Notes: generated from the letters alone by a model not told the origin. Positions 34,531 through 43,732 are shown, counted from the stretch's first letter. The stretch is 64,000 bases of DNA from an uncultured Methanobrevibacter sp. (GCF_900314615.1 NZ_OMWA01000019.1:1-64000), one strand, 5' to 3'. A program made the numbers and translations.

Positions 34531-35503
34531 ATAAATTTTTGCTGTAAAACTCTGCAATCTTATCAAAAGGTATTACATCAGTTTTATAGTACAAATCGGT
34601 GTGGACTGCATCAGGAATAATCATCAGTTCCTTGTTGTCCCCTGTCAGTTTTGCAAATTCATCTTCTGAGAAATATCTTGAGTGAGCCTTTTCACCGTGA
34701 ATCATCAAAATCGGAGTTCTAATCTCATCTGAGTATGCAATTATAGGCTGTGAGATGAATGACATGCATCCTGTTACATTCCATCCGTCATTTGAACCAG
34801 GGGATCTTGGATGATATCCTAACTCCTTGATGTAGAAGTTGTGATAGTCAACTACAAATTGAGGCAAATCGTCAGTGAGCTCTTTAATTACTCCACCTGC
34901 CCTTGCATATTCGCCGTTTTTATAGTCTTCAGTCCTCTGATTGTTTAAAGCCACTTTCATTTCATATCTTGCATCTGCATTGTCATCTGCATCATAGTAT
35001 CCTTTTGCGTTGATACGTGTCATGTTATACATTGTTGATGTTACAGTTGCCTTGATACGTGTATCGATGGATGCTGCATTTAAGGCCATTCCTCCCCATC
35101 CGCAGACACCGCAGATTCCGATTCTTTCAGAGTCTACATCATCATGAGTTGCCAAAAAGTCAACTGCAGCCTGAAAGTCTTCAGTGTTGATGTCGGGAGA
35201 TGCCATAAAACGAGGATGGCCACCGCTTTCACCGGTAAATGAAGGGTCAAAAGCTATTGTTAAAAATCCATATTCAGCTAAAGTCTGTGCATATAAACCT
35301 GAAACCTGTTCTTTAACAGCACCGAATGGTCCGCAGCATGCAACAGCTGGCAGTTTACCATCTGCATTTAAAGGTTTGTACAAGTCTGCAGCTAATGTAA
35401 TTCCATATCTGTTAACAAAGGTTACCTTTTCATGATGTACTTTATCGGATTTTGGAAATACCTTATCCCATTCTTCGCATAATTCTAGTTTTTCACATTT
35501 CAT
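34529..35503 (-). CDS. Alpha/beta hydrolase with cysteine at the nucleophile position
   Basis: 324 residues from ATG 35503. Alpha/beta-hydrolase fold: LPAVACCGPFGAVKEQ (oxyanion region), FLTIAFDPSFTGES, nucleophile elbow GICGVCGWGGMAL, ILMIHGEKAHSR and the catalytic His in PDAVHTDLYY. The elbow has Cys in place of the usual Ser (GxCxG), as in dienelactone hydrolase-like proteins. It belongs to the YcjY-like group. The operator-like palindrome 35547-35563 lies 44 bp upstream, suggesting inducible expression. Substrate unknown. Confidence 0.85.
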   Translation of the reverse strand: MKCEKLELCEEWDKVFPKSDKVHHEKVTFVNRYGITLAADLYKPLNADGKLPAVACCGPFGAVKEQVSGLYAQTLAEYGFLTIAFDPSFTGESGGHPRFMASPDINTEDFQAAVDFLATHDDVDSERIGICGVCGWGGMALNAASIDTRIKATVTSTMYNMTRINAKGYYDADDNADARYEMKVALNNQRTEDYKNGEYARAGGVIKELTDDLPQFVVDYHNFYIKELGYHPRSPGSNDGWNVTGCMSFISQPIIAYSDEIRTPILMIHGEKAHSRYFSEDEFAKLTGDNKELMIIPDAVHTDLYYKTDVIPFDKIAEFYSKNL

Positions 35504-35546
35504 AATTATCACTTACATTTTAATTTAGGAGAGATAATATTTAAAA

Positions 35547-35563
35547 TGTTGTATTTTACAACA
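35547..35563. promoter_or_regulatory. Perfect palindrome upstream of the hydrolase gene
   Basis: TGTTGTA-TTT-TACAACA, 7-bp arms and a 3-bp spacer, 44 bp before the hydrolase ATG on the minus strand. The size and spacing fit a TetR/MarR-type operator. No regulator gene lies next to it. Confidence 0.55.
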
Positions 35564-35716
35564 AATTATAAATAATAAAAAATAACAAGAACGCAGCAAT
35601 ATTGAAATTAAAGAGTTAAATTGACTTTAATTAAAACAAATCTTTTATATAATACTTATTACAAATTTTTAAGCAATAATATGGTTTAAATATGAAAATA
35701 AAAAGTTGGTGATTAA

Positions 35717-36583
35717 ATGAGTATTGAAAATCAGAAAAACCGTGATTTGTTTTTAAAAATTTGTTTCATGTATTTCTTGAATAATATATTAAATGTTTTA
35801 GATATAGATGAAGAAATAGACGATATTCTTCCAACAGAATTAATAACTGTCGATAAGAAAGGAAGATTAAAAATATTCGATGATTTACAAGATTTTAGAG
35901 TATCCACAAAATCAGGTAAAATCATCATATTCGAGTTCAAAAAGAATACACTTAGAAGTGATGATTTACAACAACTGTACAACTATTACAAAAGAACTTA
36001 TTGTAAAGAAAAAACAGACATAATTGCAATACTTATTGTAATTTCTAAAGAGGGTAAAATAACAGAATATAAAGAACTTGATATAACATATCACCCAAGA
36101 ATAATTAAAACCAAAAAAATCAACAAACAAGAAGATTTAAAAATTATTAGGGACAAATTTGAAAATAATGAAATATTGACTTCAATGCAATGCTCATTAT
36201 TAATTACTTTTCCATTATTTGAATTAAATGAAAAAGAATCGAAAATCGTTGAAGAAATGTGCAATAATATCAAATTCAAAAAACATTGTATTCCAAAAGA
36301 AAAAATAGATGAAATTATCATGGCAATGTATTTAAATATTCTGGAATACATTGAACCAGACAAAATAGATAACTTGATGGAGATGATTGAAGTGACAACC
36401 AGAACCGAAGGCGTAATTGCAAAAATGAAAAGAGAAGAAAGAAATATTGGTAAAAATAATGGTATAACCCAAGGTGAAAGAAACATCATATTGGAATTGT
36501 TAAAAAAATATTCACTTACAGAAGTTTCCTCAATGATAGAAAAAGATGAAAGTGAAATAAGAAAAATAGTTGGAATAGATTAG
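35717..36583 (+). CDS. Rpn-family PD-(D/E)XK nuclease/transposase-like protein
   Basis: 288 residues, GGTG site 6 nt before ATG. PD-(D/E)XK core: D59 then E73-F-K75 in KIIIFEFKKN, with a preceding DELITVDKKGRLKIF-like strand. The middle is helical (EEMCNNIKFKKHCIPKEKID), and the C-terminus is a typical Rpn tail ending ILELLKKYSLTEVSSMIEKD (helical, HTH-like). Rpn proteins cleave DNA and raise recombination. A frameshifted relative is at 59519-60384. Intact as it stands. Confidence 0.8.
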   Translation: MSIENQKNRDLFLKICFMYFLNNILNVLDIDEEIDDILPTELITVDKKGRLKIFDDLQDFRVSTKSGKIIIFEFKKNTLRSDDLQQLYNYYKRTYCKEKTDIIAILIVISKEGKITEYKELDITYHPRIIKTKKINKQEDLKIIRDKFENNEILTSMQCSLLITFPLFELNEKESKIVEEMCNNIKFKKHCIPKEKIDEIIMAMYLNILEYIEPDKIDNLMEMIEVTTRTEGVIAKMKREERNIGKNNGITQGERNIILELLKKYSLTEVSSMIEKDESEIRKIVGID

Positions 36584-36607
36584 AATTTAATCTAATCTAC
36601 TTTTTTT
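36576..36607 (+). terminator. Hairpin terminator after the Rpn-like gene
   Basis: TAGATTA (36576-36582) pairs with TAATCTA (36588-36594) around GAATT, then ATCTACTTTTTTTG. It begins in the stop codon of the Rpn-like gene. Confidence 0.65.
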
Positions 36608-36609
36608 GT

Positions 36610-37152
36610 TTAAAATTTTAAGCCTAATTCATAAGCTTCTTTTAATTTGTCTTCCTGTTCTTCAGCTACAATTCCTGCAGGGCCTGCTGAACCTGCATCT
36701 ACATGACCAATAACTTCATATCCCATGAATGTGAATGGTGAGAATTTGGTAAGTTCAATATAATCTGCATAGGTTCCTTCAGGCTGATTTTCAGTAAATA
36801 TCAATGCTGCTTTTCCGGATAAGCTTTTATCAGGGTTTTGGCCGATTGCATAGAATCTGTCAATGATCAGTTTACCTTGAGCAGTCATCTGACCGTAGTA
36901 GATTGGTGTTGCAAATATTACACCGTCAGCTGATACTAAATCATCGATAATTTTGTTTCCGTCGTCAGCTCTTACGCATTCAGGATTTTCAGCACAGTAC
37001 ATGCATGCTTTACATGGTGCGATATCACAGCCTTCGAGGAAGTATTTTACTACTTCGCCGCCGTTTTCTTCAATACCTTTAATCATTTCATCCATTAATA
37101 CGTCGCAGTTTCCGCCTTTACGTGGGCTTGCTTGAAGTGCTACAATTTTCAT
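36610..37152 (-). CDS. Iron-sulfur flavoprotein (ISF)/NADPH-dependent FMN reductase family
   Basis: 180 residues. FMN-phosphate loop near the start SPRKGGNCDVLMD, then a compact cysteine cluster CKACMYCAENPEC typical of archaeal ISF, FATPIYYGQMTAQGKLIIDR, and the C-terminal YADYIELTKFSPFTFM region. ISFs carry FMN and a [4Fe-4S] cluster and accept electrons from ferredoxin; in methanogens they are tied to oxidative-stress defence. Alone on its strand. Confidence 0.9.
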   Translation of the reverse strand: MKIVALQASPRKGGNCDVLMDEMIKGIEENGGEVVKYFLEGCDIAPCKACMYCAENPECVRADDGNKIIDDLVSADGVIFATPIYYGQMTAQGKLIIDRFYAIGQNPDKSLSGKAALIFTENQPEGTYADYIELTKFSPFTFMGYEVIGHVDAGSAGPAGIVAEEQEDKLKEAYELGLKF

Positions 37153-37245
37153 TTTTTATACTCTCCGATTAATAAAGTGAACAAAATCTCACTAATTATA
37201 TTTTATACAAACTTATTTAAAATATTTTTTACAAAAATTTAACCT

Positions 37246-37968
37246 ATGAAATTATCCAAATCAAAAGTCAACACATATCTCAAATGTCCGCGTGAGTTCA
37301 AGTTTCAGTATATTGATGAAATTGAAATGAAACCGAACAAGTATATGGCACTTGGAAGCGATGTTCATCTGATAGCTGAAAAGTTTACAGACAAATTTGA
37401 GGACAATCTGGACGATGTGGATATTCAAAACGAACTGATTAAAGTTGCCAATGAATTGGATATAGGATATGGTCTTGATGAACATATTGACAATTTAGGA
37501 CTCTTTTTTAAGGAAGTCTTTGTTGACAGGGACTATAAGTTATTTTCTAATGAGGAATATCTCCTTGACAAGAAAAACAGGTTTTCCGGAATCTGTGATA
37601 TCATATTGGAAGATGAAAACGGAAAGCTTACTGTAATAGACTACAAGACAAGCAATTCAAATTCCTTTTCAAAGTACCGTCTGGAGCTTTGCTACTATAA
37701 GTTACTTGTTGAAAATGTCTACCACAAACAGGTAAATAAAGTTGGAGTGTTTTTTACAAAAAACGGACGTTTAAGACTTCTTGATGTATGTGAAGAGGAA
37801 AACAAGCGCAAGAATTTATGTTATTCTGAAATTGATGATGCAGTCGATACCCTTCATGAAGTACGTGAAAAAATCAACAGAAAAGAGTTTCCGGCTAAAA
37901 AACAATACTTATGCAGGTACTGTACCTACAGACACCTGTGTGATGATGAATTTTATTTTTTCCGATGA
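37246..37968 (+). CDS. Cas4/RecB-like PD-(D/E)XK nuclease with 4Cys [4Fe-4S] pattern
   Basis: 240 residues. Nuclease core H41 (LGSDVHLIAEKF), D118 (GICDIIL) and D132-Y-K134 (VIDYKTS), with YLKCPREFKF at C14 and C-terminal CRYCTYRHLC (C223, C226, C232): four cysteines that in Cas4/AddB bind a [4Fe-4S] cluster. There are no other cas genes in the window, so this is a solo Cas4-like or RecB-like DNA-repair nuclease. The substrate is probably single-stranded or flapped DNA. Confidence 0.85.
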   Translation: MKLSKSKVNTYLKCPREFKFQYIDEIEMKPNKYMALGSDVHLIAEKFTDKFEDNLDDVDIQNELIKVANELDIGYGLDEHIDNLGLFFKEVFVDRDYKLFSNEEYLLDKKNRFSGICDIILEDENGKLTVIDYKTSNSNSFSKYRLELCYYKLLVENVYHKQVNKVGVFFTKNGRLRLLDVCEEENKRKNLCYSEIDDAVDTLHEVREKINRKEFPAKKQYLCRYCTYRHLCDDEFYFFR

Positions 37969-37983
37969 AAAAAAAGAAAAAGA

Positions 37984-38003
37984 GAGTTAATTTTCATTAA
38001 CTC
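37984..38003. terminator. Hairpin after the Cas4-like gene
   Basis: GAGTTAAT (37984-37991) pairs perfectly with ATTAACTC (37996-38003) around TTTC, 16 bp after the Cas4-like stop. T-runs are weak, so it may be a bidirectional terminator with the minus-strand remnant that follows. Confidence 0.5.
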
Positions 38004-38165
38004 ATGAAGTAAAGATTGAAAAGAATGCAATATTGCTGTAATCTCCTTTTTCAGAAGCCTCAACTATTTTTCGAGCCATATTTGCACTTTTAGATATGAA
38101 TTTGGTGTAAATCTGTATAAAAAAACTAAAATTATTGAAATAATGAATAACCTTTTGCTTTTCGT
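38002..38165 (-). pseudogene. Small membrane protein remnant with lost start and frameshift
   Basis: A very strong ribosome-binding site AAAGGAGGTG (38171-38180, minus strand) stands five bases before ACG instead of ATG at 38165. The frame reads KSKRLFIISIILVF and is then broken in a T7 run (38119-38125); in the shifted frame it continues FIQIYTKFISKSANMARKIV, EASEKGDYSNIAFFSIFTS and stops at 38002. Together this is a 54-residue protein with one membrane helix. Two lesions make it non-functional unless read by recoding. It is 3' to NhaC in the same direction. Confidence 0.62.
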
Positions 38166-38270
38166 ATTTTCACCTCCTTTTAAATCAATCAGTAAAACAT
38201 ATTACAATCCATATATAAAACTTACGGAAAAGGAAGCATTTTTTAAATAAAAGCATTAAAATGAATATAA

Positions 38271-38350
38271 TTAACTAAGACACTATTTAGTTTAGTTGTA
38301 AACTATTTAGTGAATTAGTAAACTAATTAGTCTACTAAGAAACTAATTTT
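38271..38350. repeat. Tandem array, about 20-bp period
   Basis: Units CACTATTTAGTTTAGTTGTA (38281), ACTATTTAGTGAATTAGTAA (38302-38321) and ACTAATTAGTCTACTAAGAA (38322-38341), then a partial one. Each contains ACTANTTAGT, itself palindromic. Lies between the nhaC stop and the remnant at 38165, upstream of the latter. Compare the arrays at 3341 and 59402. Confidence 0.6.
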
Positions 38351-38371
38351 TTAAAAAAAAAATAATAAAGT

Positions 38372-40111
38372 TTAGGAAGTGGCCTCTTCCTCAACTTCAT
38401 CAAAATCGACTTTCTCACCAAGTATCCTAAGACCGATAAACATTGCTACAACACCTAGCGGAATGCAGATGAACCATGGAACACCGAATCCTGCAGGCAG
38501 GTAACCTAACACTATAGCAATTACAGCTACGAATATTGCATAGTAGATTTGTGTTTGTACGTGGTCTATATGGTTACAGCTTGTTCCCATTGATGAGAGA
38601 ATTGTTGTATCTGAAATAGGTGAACAGTGGTCTCCGAAAATTGCTCCAGTCAGCACTCCACTGGTACAGACGATAGTAAAGCTCATATCACCTGAACTTA
38701 CCGCCCATCCGAGCGGAATAGCCAGAGGCATAAGAATACTCATTGTACCGTATGCTGTACCAGTTGCAAAGGAAATCAATGCACCTAAAATAAAGATAAG
38801 TGTCGGTACGATAAATGCAGGTATTGAACCGCTCAGGATTCCTACCAGATAATCAGCAGTTCCGACCTCACCGATTACAGCACCGAGGGACCATGCAAGA
38901 AGAAGTATTACACCGGTAATAACGATGGTTTTCATACCGCCGATCCATTCGGATATTGCATCTTCAATGGTAAGTATCTTTTCACCGACTGCCATAACTA
39001 TTGCAACGATTGATGCTAAAAGTGCAGCCTGGAAAAGTGCAACAGATGCATCTGAAGCTGACAATGCTTCAAATATACCATTGAATGATAATGGGGATGT
39101 TTTCATCAGAGTTATGAGAGCCTGATCTTCTCCGCCTAAAATTGAGGTGTATCCGCTCCAGTAAAATGCGATAAGTGCTCCTACAATCAGTGTAAGAATA
39201 GGTATGACAGCGTTCCATACTGAAAGTTTGATTCCTTCAACAGGTTTTACTTCATCAAAACCAGGTGCTTCTGCAACAACAACAGGTTCGTCATCTTTTC
39301 TGGCACGTGCCTTCTGTTCTGCCTTTTTCATCGGACCGAATTCATATAGGGTAGCTGCTGAAATTACAATAAATAAAAGGATAAATATATTGTAGAACCT
39401 ATATGGTATGGTCTGCAGGAATATTCCAAAACCTGTTGCATTTGATACTCCGACTGACTGGAAACCGGCAGCGATAAGACTTATTTCAAGACCGATCCAT
39501 GTTGAAATAATAGCAATACCTGCCACAGGAGCAGCAGTTGCGTCAACTACAAATGCCAGTTTCTCTCTAGATACTTTAAGTTTGTCCATTACAGGTCTCA
39601 TGATTGGACCTACGATTAAGGAGTTTGCATAATCGTCAAAGAATACACATAATCCTAATAACCAAGTGAATAATTGAGCTTTTCTAGGAGTGTTGGCTCT
39701 TTTAGCAAATGAATCTGCAAGAGCTTTTGCCCCACCCATTTTTGTAATCAGCTGGATTACTCCACCGATAAGCAGACATTGAAGAATAATACCTGCATTC
39801 CATGGGTCAGCCATACAGGTGATTACCTGTGAAGCCAGATTAAGGAACGCATTTACGATAGTGGAAATGATATTGATGTCATTTGCACATAACATAAACT
39901 CTCCAACGAAAACACCTATAAACAATGATAAAATTGTTTCTTTTGTTATAAATGCCAATATAATAGCTACAAGAGGTGGCAATAATGTCAATATTCCAAA
40001 TCTTACAGAATTATCGGCATCTGCAGGTGTTTGAGAAATCCATAAAGATAAAACAAAAAGAAGTATTATTGAAACAGCAACAATTAATCCCATTCTTATT
40101 TTATCATCCAT
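38372..40111 (-). CDS. nhaC: NhaC-family Na+/H+ antiporter
   Basis: 579 residues, 11-13 membrane helices. Ion transporter family signature: CVFFDDYANSLIVGPIMRPV, GAVIGEVGTADYLVG, ATGTAYGTMSILMPLAIPLG and FGDHCSPISDTTILSSMGTS, with the conserved acidic and polar membrane residues of NhaC/TRAP-like carriers. A charged loop (KKAEQKARARKDDEP) near residue 265 is cytoplasmic. It would exchange Na+ and H+, but an organic-acid exchange (MleN-like) is possible. Monocistronic. Confidence 0.88.
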   Translation of the reverse strand: MDDKIRMGLIVAVSIILLFVLSLWISQTPADADNSVRFGILTLLPPLVAIILAFITKETILSLFIGVFVGEFMLCANDINIISTIVNAFLNLASQVITCMADPWNAGIILQCLLIGGVIQLITKMGGAKALADSFAKRANTPRKAQLFTWLLGLCVFFDDYANSLIVGPIMRPVMDKLKVSREKLAFVVDATAAPVAGIAIISTWIGLEISLIAAGFQSVGVSNATGFGIFLQTIPYRFYNIFILLFIVISAATLYEFGPMKKAEQKARARKDDEPVVVAEAPGFDEVKPVEGIKLSVWNAVIPILTLIVGALIAFYWSGYTSILGGEDQALITLMKTSPLSFNGIFEALSASDASVALFQAALLASIVAIVMAVGEKILTIEDAISEWIGGMKTIVITGVILLLAWSLGAVIGEVGTADYLVGILSGSIPAFIVPTLIFILGALISFATGTAYGTMSILMPLAIPLGWAVSSGDMSFTIVCTSGVLTGAIFGDHCSPISDTTILSSMGTSCNHIDHVQTQIYYAIFVAVIAIVLGYLPAGFGVPWFICIPLGVVAMFIGLRILGEKVDFDEVEEEATS

Positions 40112-40489
40112 CTAAAATCACACCATTTTCCTAAAAATTTATAATTCTAATTGTTATATTTAACAAATCAGTAATATAAGACAATATTAAATATTTTATG
40201 AATTACATAGTTCTATTTATTCTTTATAATATAATAAAGTTTAGTATTAATTTTAATTACTTAAATTTTGTTTAAATTTATCATTTTATTTAGATATTTT
40301 TCAAATTAATCATTAATTATTAAAATAACCATGATTTTCTATAAATTATTCAAAAATATAGTGATTATAATGGATAACATATACACAATCCGAGTGAAAA
40401 AAAATATAATAGTCCGAATAGACAAACTGCATCAAAAAAATAATTATTATATAGTTTAAATTAAATATCTTTAAATAGGTGAAAACATA
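40112..40489. other. AT-rich divergent promoter region with a possible 29-residue frame
   Basis: 378 bp. It holds the promoters of nhaC (minus) and of the gene at 40490 (TTATTATATAG near 40443). A 29-codon frame 40370-40459 with GTGAT 5 nt before its ATG encodes MDNIYTIRVKKNIIVRIDKL; it ends in the TATA region of the next gene. Coding status is doubtful. No repeats seen. Confidence 0.4.
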
Positions 40490-41017
40490 ATGAAAAAACT
40501 TTATGCTTTGCTTGTAATTTTAATAATTTTATACATAGGCATCAATGCCGGCGCAGGCAATCTGCCGTTTGGAGACTCAACACCGGCAACCAATGATACT
40601 TCCGCAGGAAATAATGGTGTTTCAAACAGCACTTTTCCCAATATGGACAATTTTACAAGCAACAAGGTTAATGATTCTGCAGTAAGCTATAATGATTCCA
40701 ACTATAACATGACAATTTATGTTACAACACTTGATGACGGTCAGAAGGTTGAAGATATTGTTTCAAACCTGTTGAGTTCCGGACAATACACATCAAACCA
40801 GACTATTGATCAAAACGGCGTAACTGCATACTTCCTTTACAATGAAGGCGTTGAATCATACAGTGCAGACATCTACTTCAATAAAAACAATAAAAACTAC
40901 GTGATTTCAGGTGACGATATCTCATATGAAGACAGTGACTACTTCATTAATCACTGCAAATATCTCATAGACACCAGCAGTTCATCAGGAGATTCCGGCG
41001 GTTTTTCAAGATGGTAA
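40490..41017 (+). CDS. Secreted hypothetical protein
   Basis: 175 residues, GGTG site 8 nt before ATG. Signal peptide (LYALLVILIILYIGINAGAG), a Thr/Asn/Ser-rich linker, then one small beta domain (YNMTIYVTTLDDGQKVEDIV; QNGVTAYFLYN; YFNKNNKNYVISGDDI) and a Ser/Gly tail. Plan and motifs like 'NGV.AY' resemble 13731 and 55366. Surface or cell-wall location likely; function unknown. Confidence 0.65.
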   Translation: MKKLYALLVILIILYIGINAGAGNLPFGDSTPATNDTSAGNNGVSNSTFPNMDNFTSNKVNDSAVSYNDSNYNMTIYVTTLDDGQKVEDIVSNLLSSGQYTSNQTIDQNGVTAYFLYNEGVESYSADIYFNKNNKNYVISGDDISYEDSDYFINHCKYLIDTSSSSGDSGGFSRW

Positions 41018-42457
41018 TTAATTTTCATTAATTTCATCGATAATATCAATAAATTCATCGTTAAATTGCTTCAGGTAATTTAACACTATTTCTTTTTTAT
41101 CCAGACCATCATTTTCATAGAAATAAGCTTCAAAATCACTGTAGTCAACCATATTCAGACAGTATTTTTCATATACATTAAGAGGATGATTATCCATGAA
41201 TGTCCATCCCTTTTCAGTGATTTTGCCATTGCAGAAATATCTGTTTTCCTCCAAATACTTTTTGAGAATACTCCATTCAATATCATATGTATTTACTATT
41301 GTAAATATTGAATATTCCACCTCAATTCCCTGTGCAATTAATTTTAAGAACTTATATGCAACAAAACGAATGTCTTCACTCAATTCTACCTGATTAAAGT
41401 TTGTAAACTCCATCAGACTGTCCATCTTTTCCTCAGGGTCAAATTCAAGATTGATTCCACAGAAATGGCAGAACTTGTCATGGCTGTCAATTGGCATGCT
41501 GCAGTATGGGCATACGTCGCTGTGGGACTTTATTGAGGGCTCCACATCCTCCTTGAAAAGATATGCAAGCCTTATCATCAGAGATTCATTTACAATCATT
41601 CCGGCTTCGTATTCTTCTATCATCTGCTGCTTGATTCTCACTGCCTTTTCATGAGTTACATGGGCATCATCTATGAGAGATTCAATGTATGGTGAAAACT
41701 CATCGCCCGAACCCACCACATCCTCAATGGAATATGATTTTACCGGTAGCATGTCCTCCAAATCAAGTATTACATTCATTATCTCAACATCTCTGCTTAT
41801 GAATATCTCCCTGATTTTGGAAAAATAGTTTTCATCAATAAATCTGCGGTTTTCAAGCACGTCATAATGAATTATATCATAGTTTAAAGGTTCGCTGTAG
41901 GCAATGTGAGTGTTTTCCAAATCCAGAATGTGAATGCTTGCGCAAATGTTCAGGTCATAAAAATGGGTTGAAAGCTCTTCTGAAGCGTCATAATTGCCGT
42001 TTGAAATGACATGACTTCCGGGAATGATAAATTCAAGAGAACTTGCAACAATGTTTTGGGTTATCTTTTTTGCAAGACCATATCTTAAAAGCAGTTCTAC
42101 AACCAGTCTTGTAGGCTCCATTATGCTTGGCTTGTTGTGCTCCTTCATGGTTTTTAAAAGCTCATCATGAAAAATGCCGTTTCCCCGAAACTCCGGAAGA
42201 ACATAGATATTGTTGATGGCAACTGTTATAAATTCCCTTGAAAAGTCATAGCTGCAAAATCCAACTACCTTATTTTCAAAAACAAGTTCCTTAAACAGAC
42301 TGCATTCATCGGCCTTCAGAATTATTCCTTCATCGATAATGGCTTCATAAATGTATATATAATGCTTTTTAAGGATATCAGCTACATTCAAGGTATTTTC
42401 ACTTAAAAATATCTTTTGTGTATTATCCTCTTTAATAATATAATCGGTAGTTGCCAT
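41018..42457 (-). CDS. GNAT acetyltransferase domain fused to a zinc ribbon and helical tail
   Basis: 479 residues. Residues about 55-150 are a GNAT domain with the acetyl-CoA loop YVLPEFRGNGIFHDELLKTM. A zinc ribbon CPYCSMPIDSHDKFCHFCG lies near residue 330 after a helical middle region, and the last 110 residues are helical and acidic. I do not know this exact fusion; the zinc ribbon may bind RNA, DNA or a protein partner. No operon neighbour. Confidence 0.68.
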   Translation of the reverse strand: MATTDYIIKEDNTQKIFLSENTLNVADILKKHYIYIYEAIIDEGIILKADECSLFKELVFENKVVGFCSYDFSREFITVAINNIYVLPEFRGNGIFHDELLKTMKEHNKPSIMEPTRLVVELLLRYGLAKKITQNIVASSLEFIIPGSHVISNGNYDASEELSTHFYDLNICASIHILDLENTHIAYSEPLNYDIIHYDVLENRRFIDENYFSKIREIFISRDVEIMNVILDLEDMLPVKSYSIEDVVGSGDEFSPYIESLIDDAHVTHEKAVRIKQQMIEEYEAGMIVNESLMIRLAYLFKEDVEPSIKSHSDVCPYCSMPIDSHDKFCHFCGINLEFDPEEKMDSLMEFTNFNQVELSEDIRFVAYKFLKLIAQGIEVEYSIFTIVNTYDIEWSILKKYLEENRYFCNGKITEKGWTFMDNHPLNVYEKYCLNMVDYSDFEAYFYENDGLDKKEIVLNYLKQFNDEFIDIIDEINEN

Positions 42458-42614
42458 ATAATCACTTAAAATAAATATTATATTTAATTATATTTAAATT
42501 AATCGATTGAGAAGTCTTTTTTAGGTAAAACTAATTAAAAAATTTAGTTATATCAAAAAATAAGTAAAATTAGGCATAACTAAATATTTTTATAACATAA
42601 AAATAAAAATTTAA

Positions 42615-43568
42615 ATGATGAAGATTTTAGTGATTGGGGCCGGAGCAGTTGGAATCGGTCTTGCAGCATCATTGATGTCCCAGAATGCTGACGTTTCAAT
42701 TTATGCAAGAGGCGAAACTGCAAAGGCTATTAAAAAAAATGGAATTAAACGATGCGGACTTTTTGAAAACTACTCATTCAGCTCAGATGAAGTTAAGGTA
42801 TTCAGTGACTACAGAGATATTGCCAAAAACAGCTTTGACTATGTATTTATTACATCAAAAACAACTGCAAATGACGACATTTCACAGAAACTGAATGAAT
42901 TCAGAGACATTTTAAAAACTGACTTCAAGATTATCATCTTTCAAAACGGCTTTGGAAATGACAATGCATATCTCAGATACTTTGATAAAAGCGAAGTTTT
43001 CTGCGCAAGACTAATTACCGGTTTTGCACGCCATGACCGGTACATAAGTGAAGTTACAGTATATACTGAACCTATTCAAATCGGATCACTTCAAAATCAG
43101 GACCCGAAAGACCTAAAAGAGATTGCAGATATGATTGCCGCATCAGGTATAGGCTGTGAGCTTACAGATGAAGTGGACAAATATCTCTGGGCAAAAATGC
43201 TTTACAACTGCGCATTAAATCCACTGGGCACTATTCTTGATGTAAACTACGGAAAACTGACTGAAAATGAATATTCAAAAGAGATTATGGACAGAATTAT
43301 CGATGAGATATTTGATGTAATCAATGCAAGCGAATATGAGACTTTTTGGGACAATTCTGAAGAATACAAGAAAATTTTCTACAATAAACTTGTTCCGGAC
43401 ACCTATGAACACATCTCATCCACCCACCGGGATGTGAAAAGGAAAATTAAAACCGAAATTGATTCCCTTAACGGCAGCGTTATCAGACTTGCTGAGACAT
43501 ATGGCATTGATGTAAGTACCAACAGAATTATTTATAATTTAATTAAATCAATAGAAAATGACTTCTAA
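42615..43568 (+). CDS. Ketopantoate reductase family protein
   Basis: 317 residues. NADP-binding GAGAVGIGLAASLM, then FITSKTT, FQNGFGNDN, and the C-terminal ApbA domain with DEVDKYLWAKMLYNCALNPL and SSTHRDVKRKIKTEIDSLNG (the H/R block of PanE). Family members reduce 2-ketopantoate in pantothenate synthesis; paralogues with other 2-keto acids exist, so the exact substrate is open. No ribosome-binding site is evident; a start at 42618 is equally possible. Confidence 0.88.
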   Translation: MMKILVIGAGAVGIGLAASLMSQNADVSIYARGETAKAIKKNGIKRCGLFENYSFSSDEVKVFSDYRDIAKNSFDYVFITSKTTANDDISQKLNEFRDILKTDFKIIIFQNGFGNDNAYLRYFDKSEVFCARLITGFARHDRYISEVTVYTEPIQIGSLQNQDPKDLKEIADMIAASGIGCELTDEVDKYLWAKMLYNCALNPLGTILDVNYGKLTENEYSKEIMDRIIDEIFDVINASEYETFWDNSEEYKKIFYNKLVPDTYEHISSTHRDVKRKIKTEIDSLNGSVIRLAETYGIDVSTNRIIYNLIKSIENDF

Positions 43569-43589
43569 ATTATAAGAATAATCTAAAAC

Positions 43590-43732
43590 TTTATATATGT
43601 TGAAAGGCAATATACTATTGTTCATATTGTTATATACTATTTTTTTATAATATGAACAATGGTGATGGTTGAAATGAGCATTCGTTTGTATTCCTTTAGT
43701 GGTGTTTAGGAAGATTTAAAAAATCTTTTTTT
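43590..43732 (+). ncRNA. Candidate structured leader/small RNA with tiny ORF and terminator
   Basis: TATA-like TTTATATATG at 43590 precedes a perfect 12-bp inverted repeat ATTGTTCATATT (43617-43628)/AATATGAACAAT (43649-43660). It is followed by a 14-codon frame (MVEMSIRLYSFSGV, 43665-43709) and then a terminator-like AAGATTT-AAA-AAATCTT (43711-43727) with T7. The acidic SseB-like gene starts at 43761. This could be an independent small RNA or an attenuating leader. No homologue recalled; evidence is structural only. Confidence 0.4.

Noticed and set aside
37246..37968. Cas4-like gene as sign of a CRISPR-Cas system
   Set aside because: No repeat array or other cas gene lies within the window; solo Cas4/RecB-like nucleases are common in archaea.
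38271..38350. ACTAATTAGT-rich array as a CRISPR or an origin of replication
   Set aside because: Units are only about 20 bp without spacers, and there is no Orc1/Cdc6 gene or known ORB motif nearby.
40370..40459. 29-codon frame in the nhaC/40490 divergent region as a gene
   Set aside because: It has a GTGAT site but runs into the TATA region of the next gene, and no homologue is recognised; kept only as a note.
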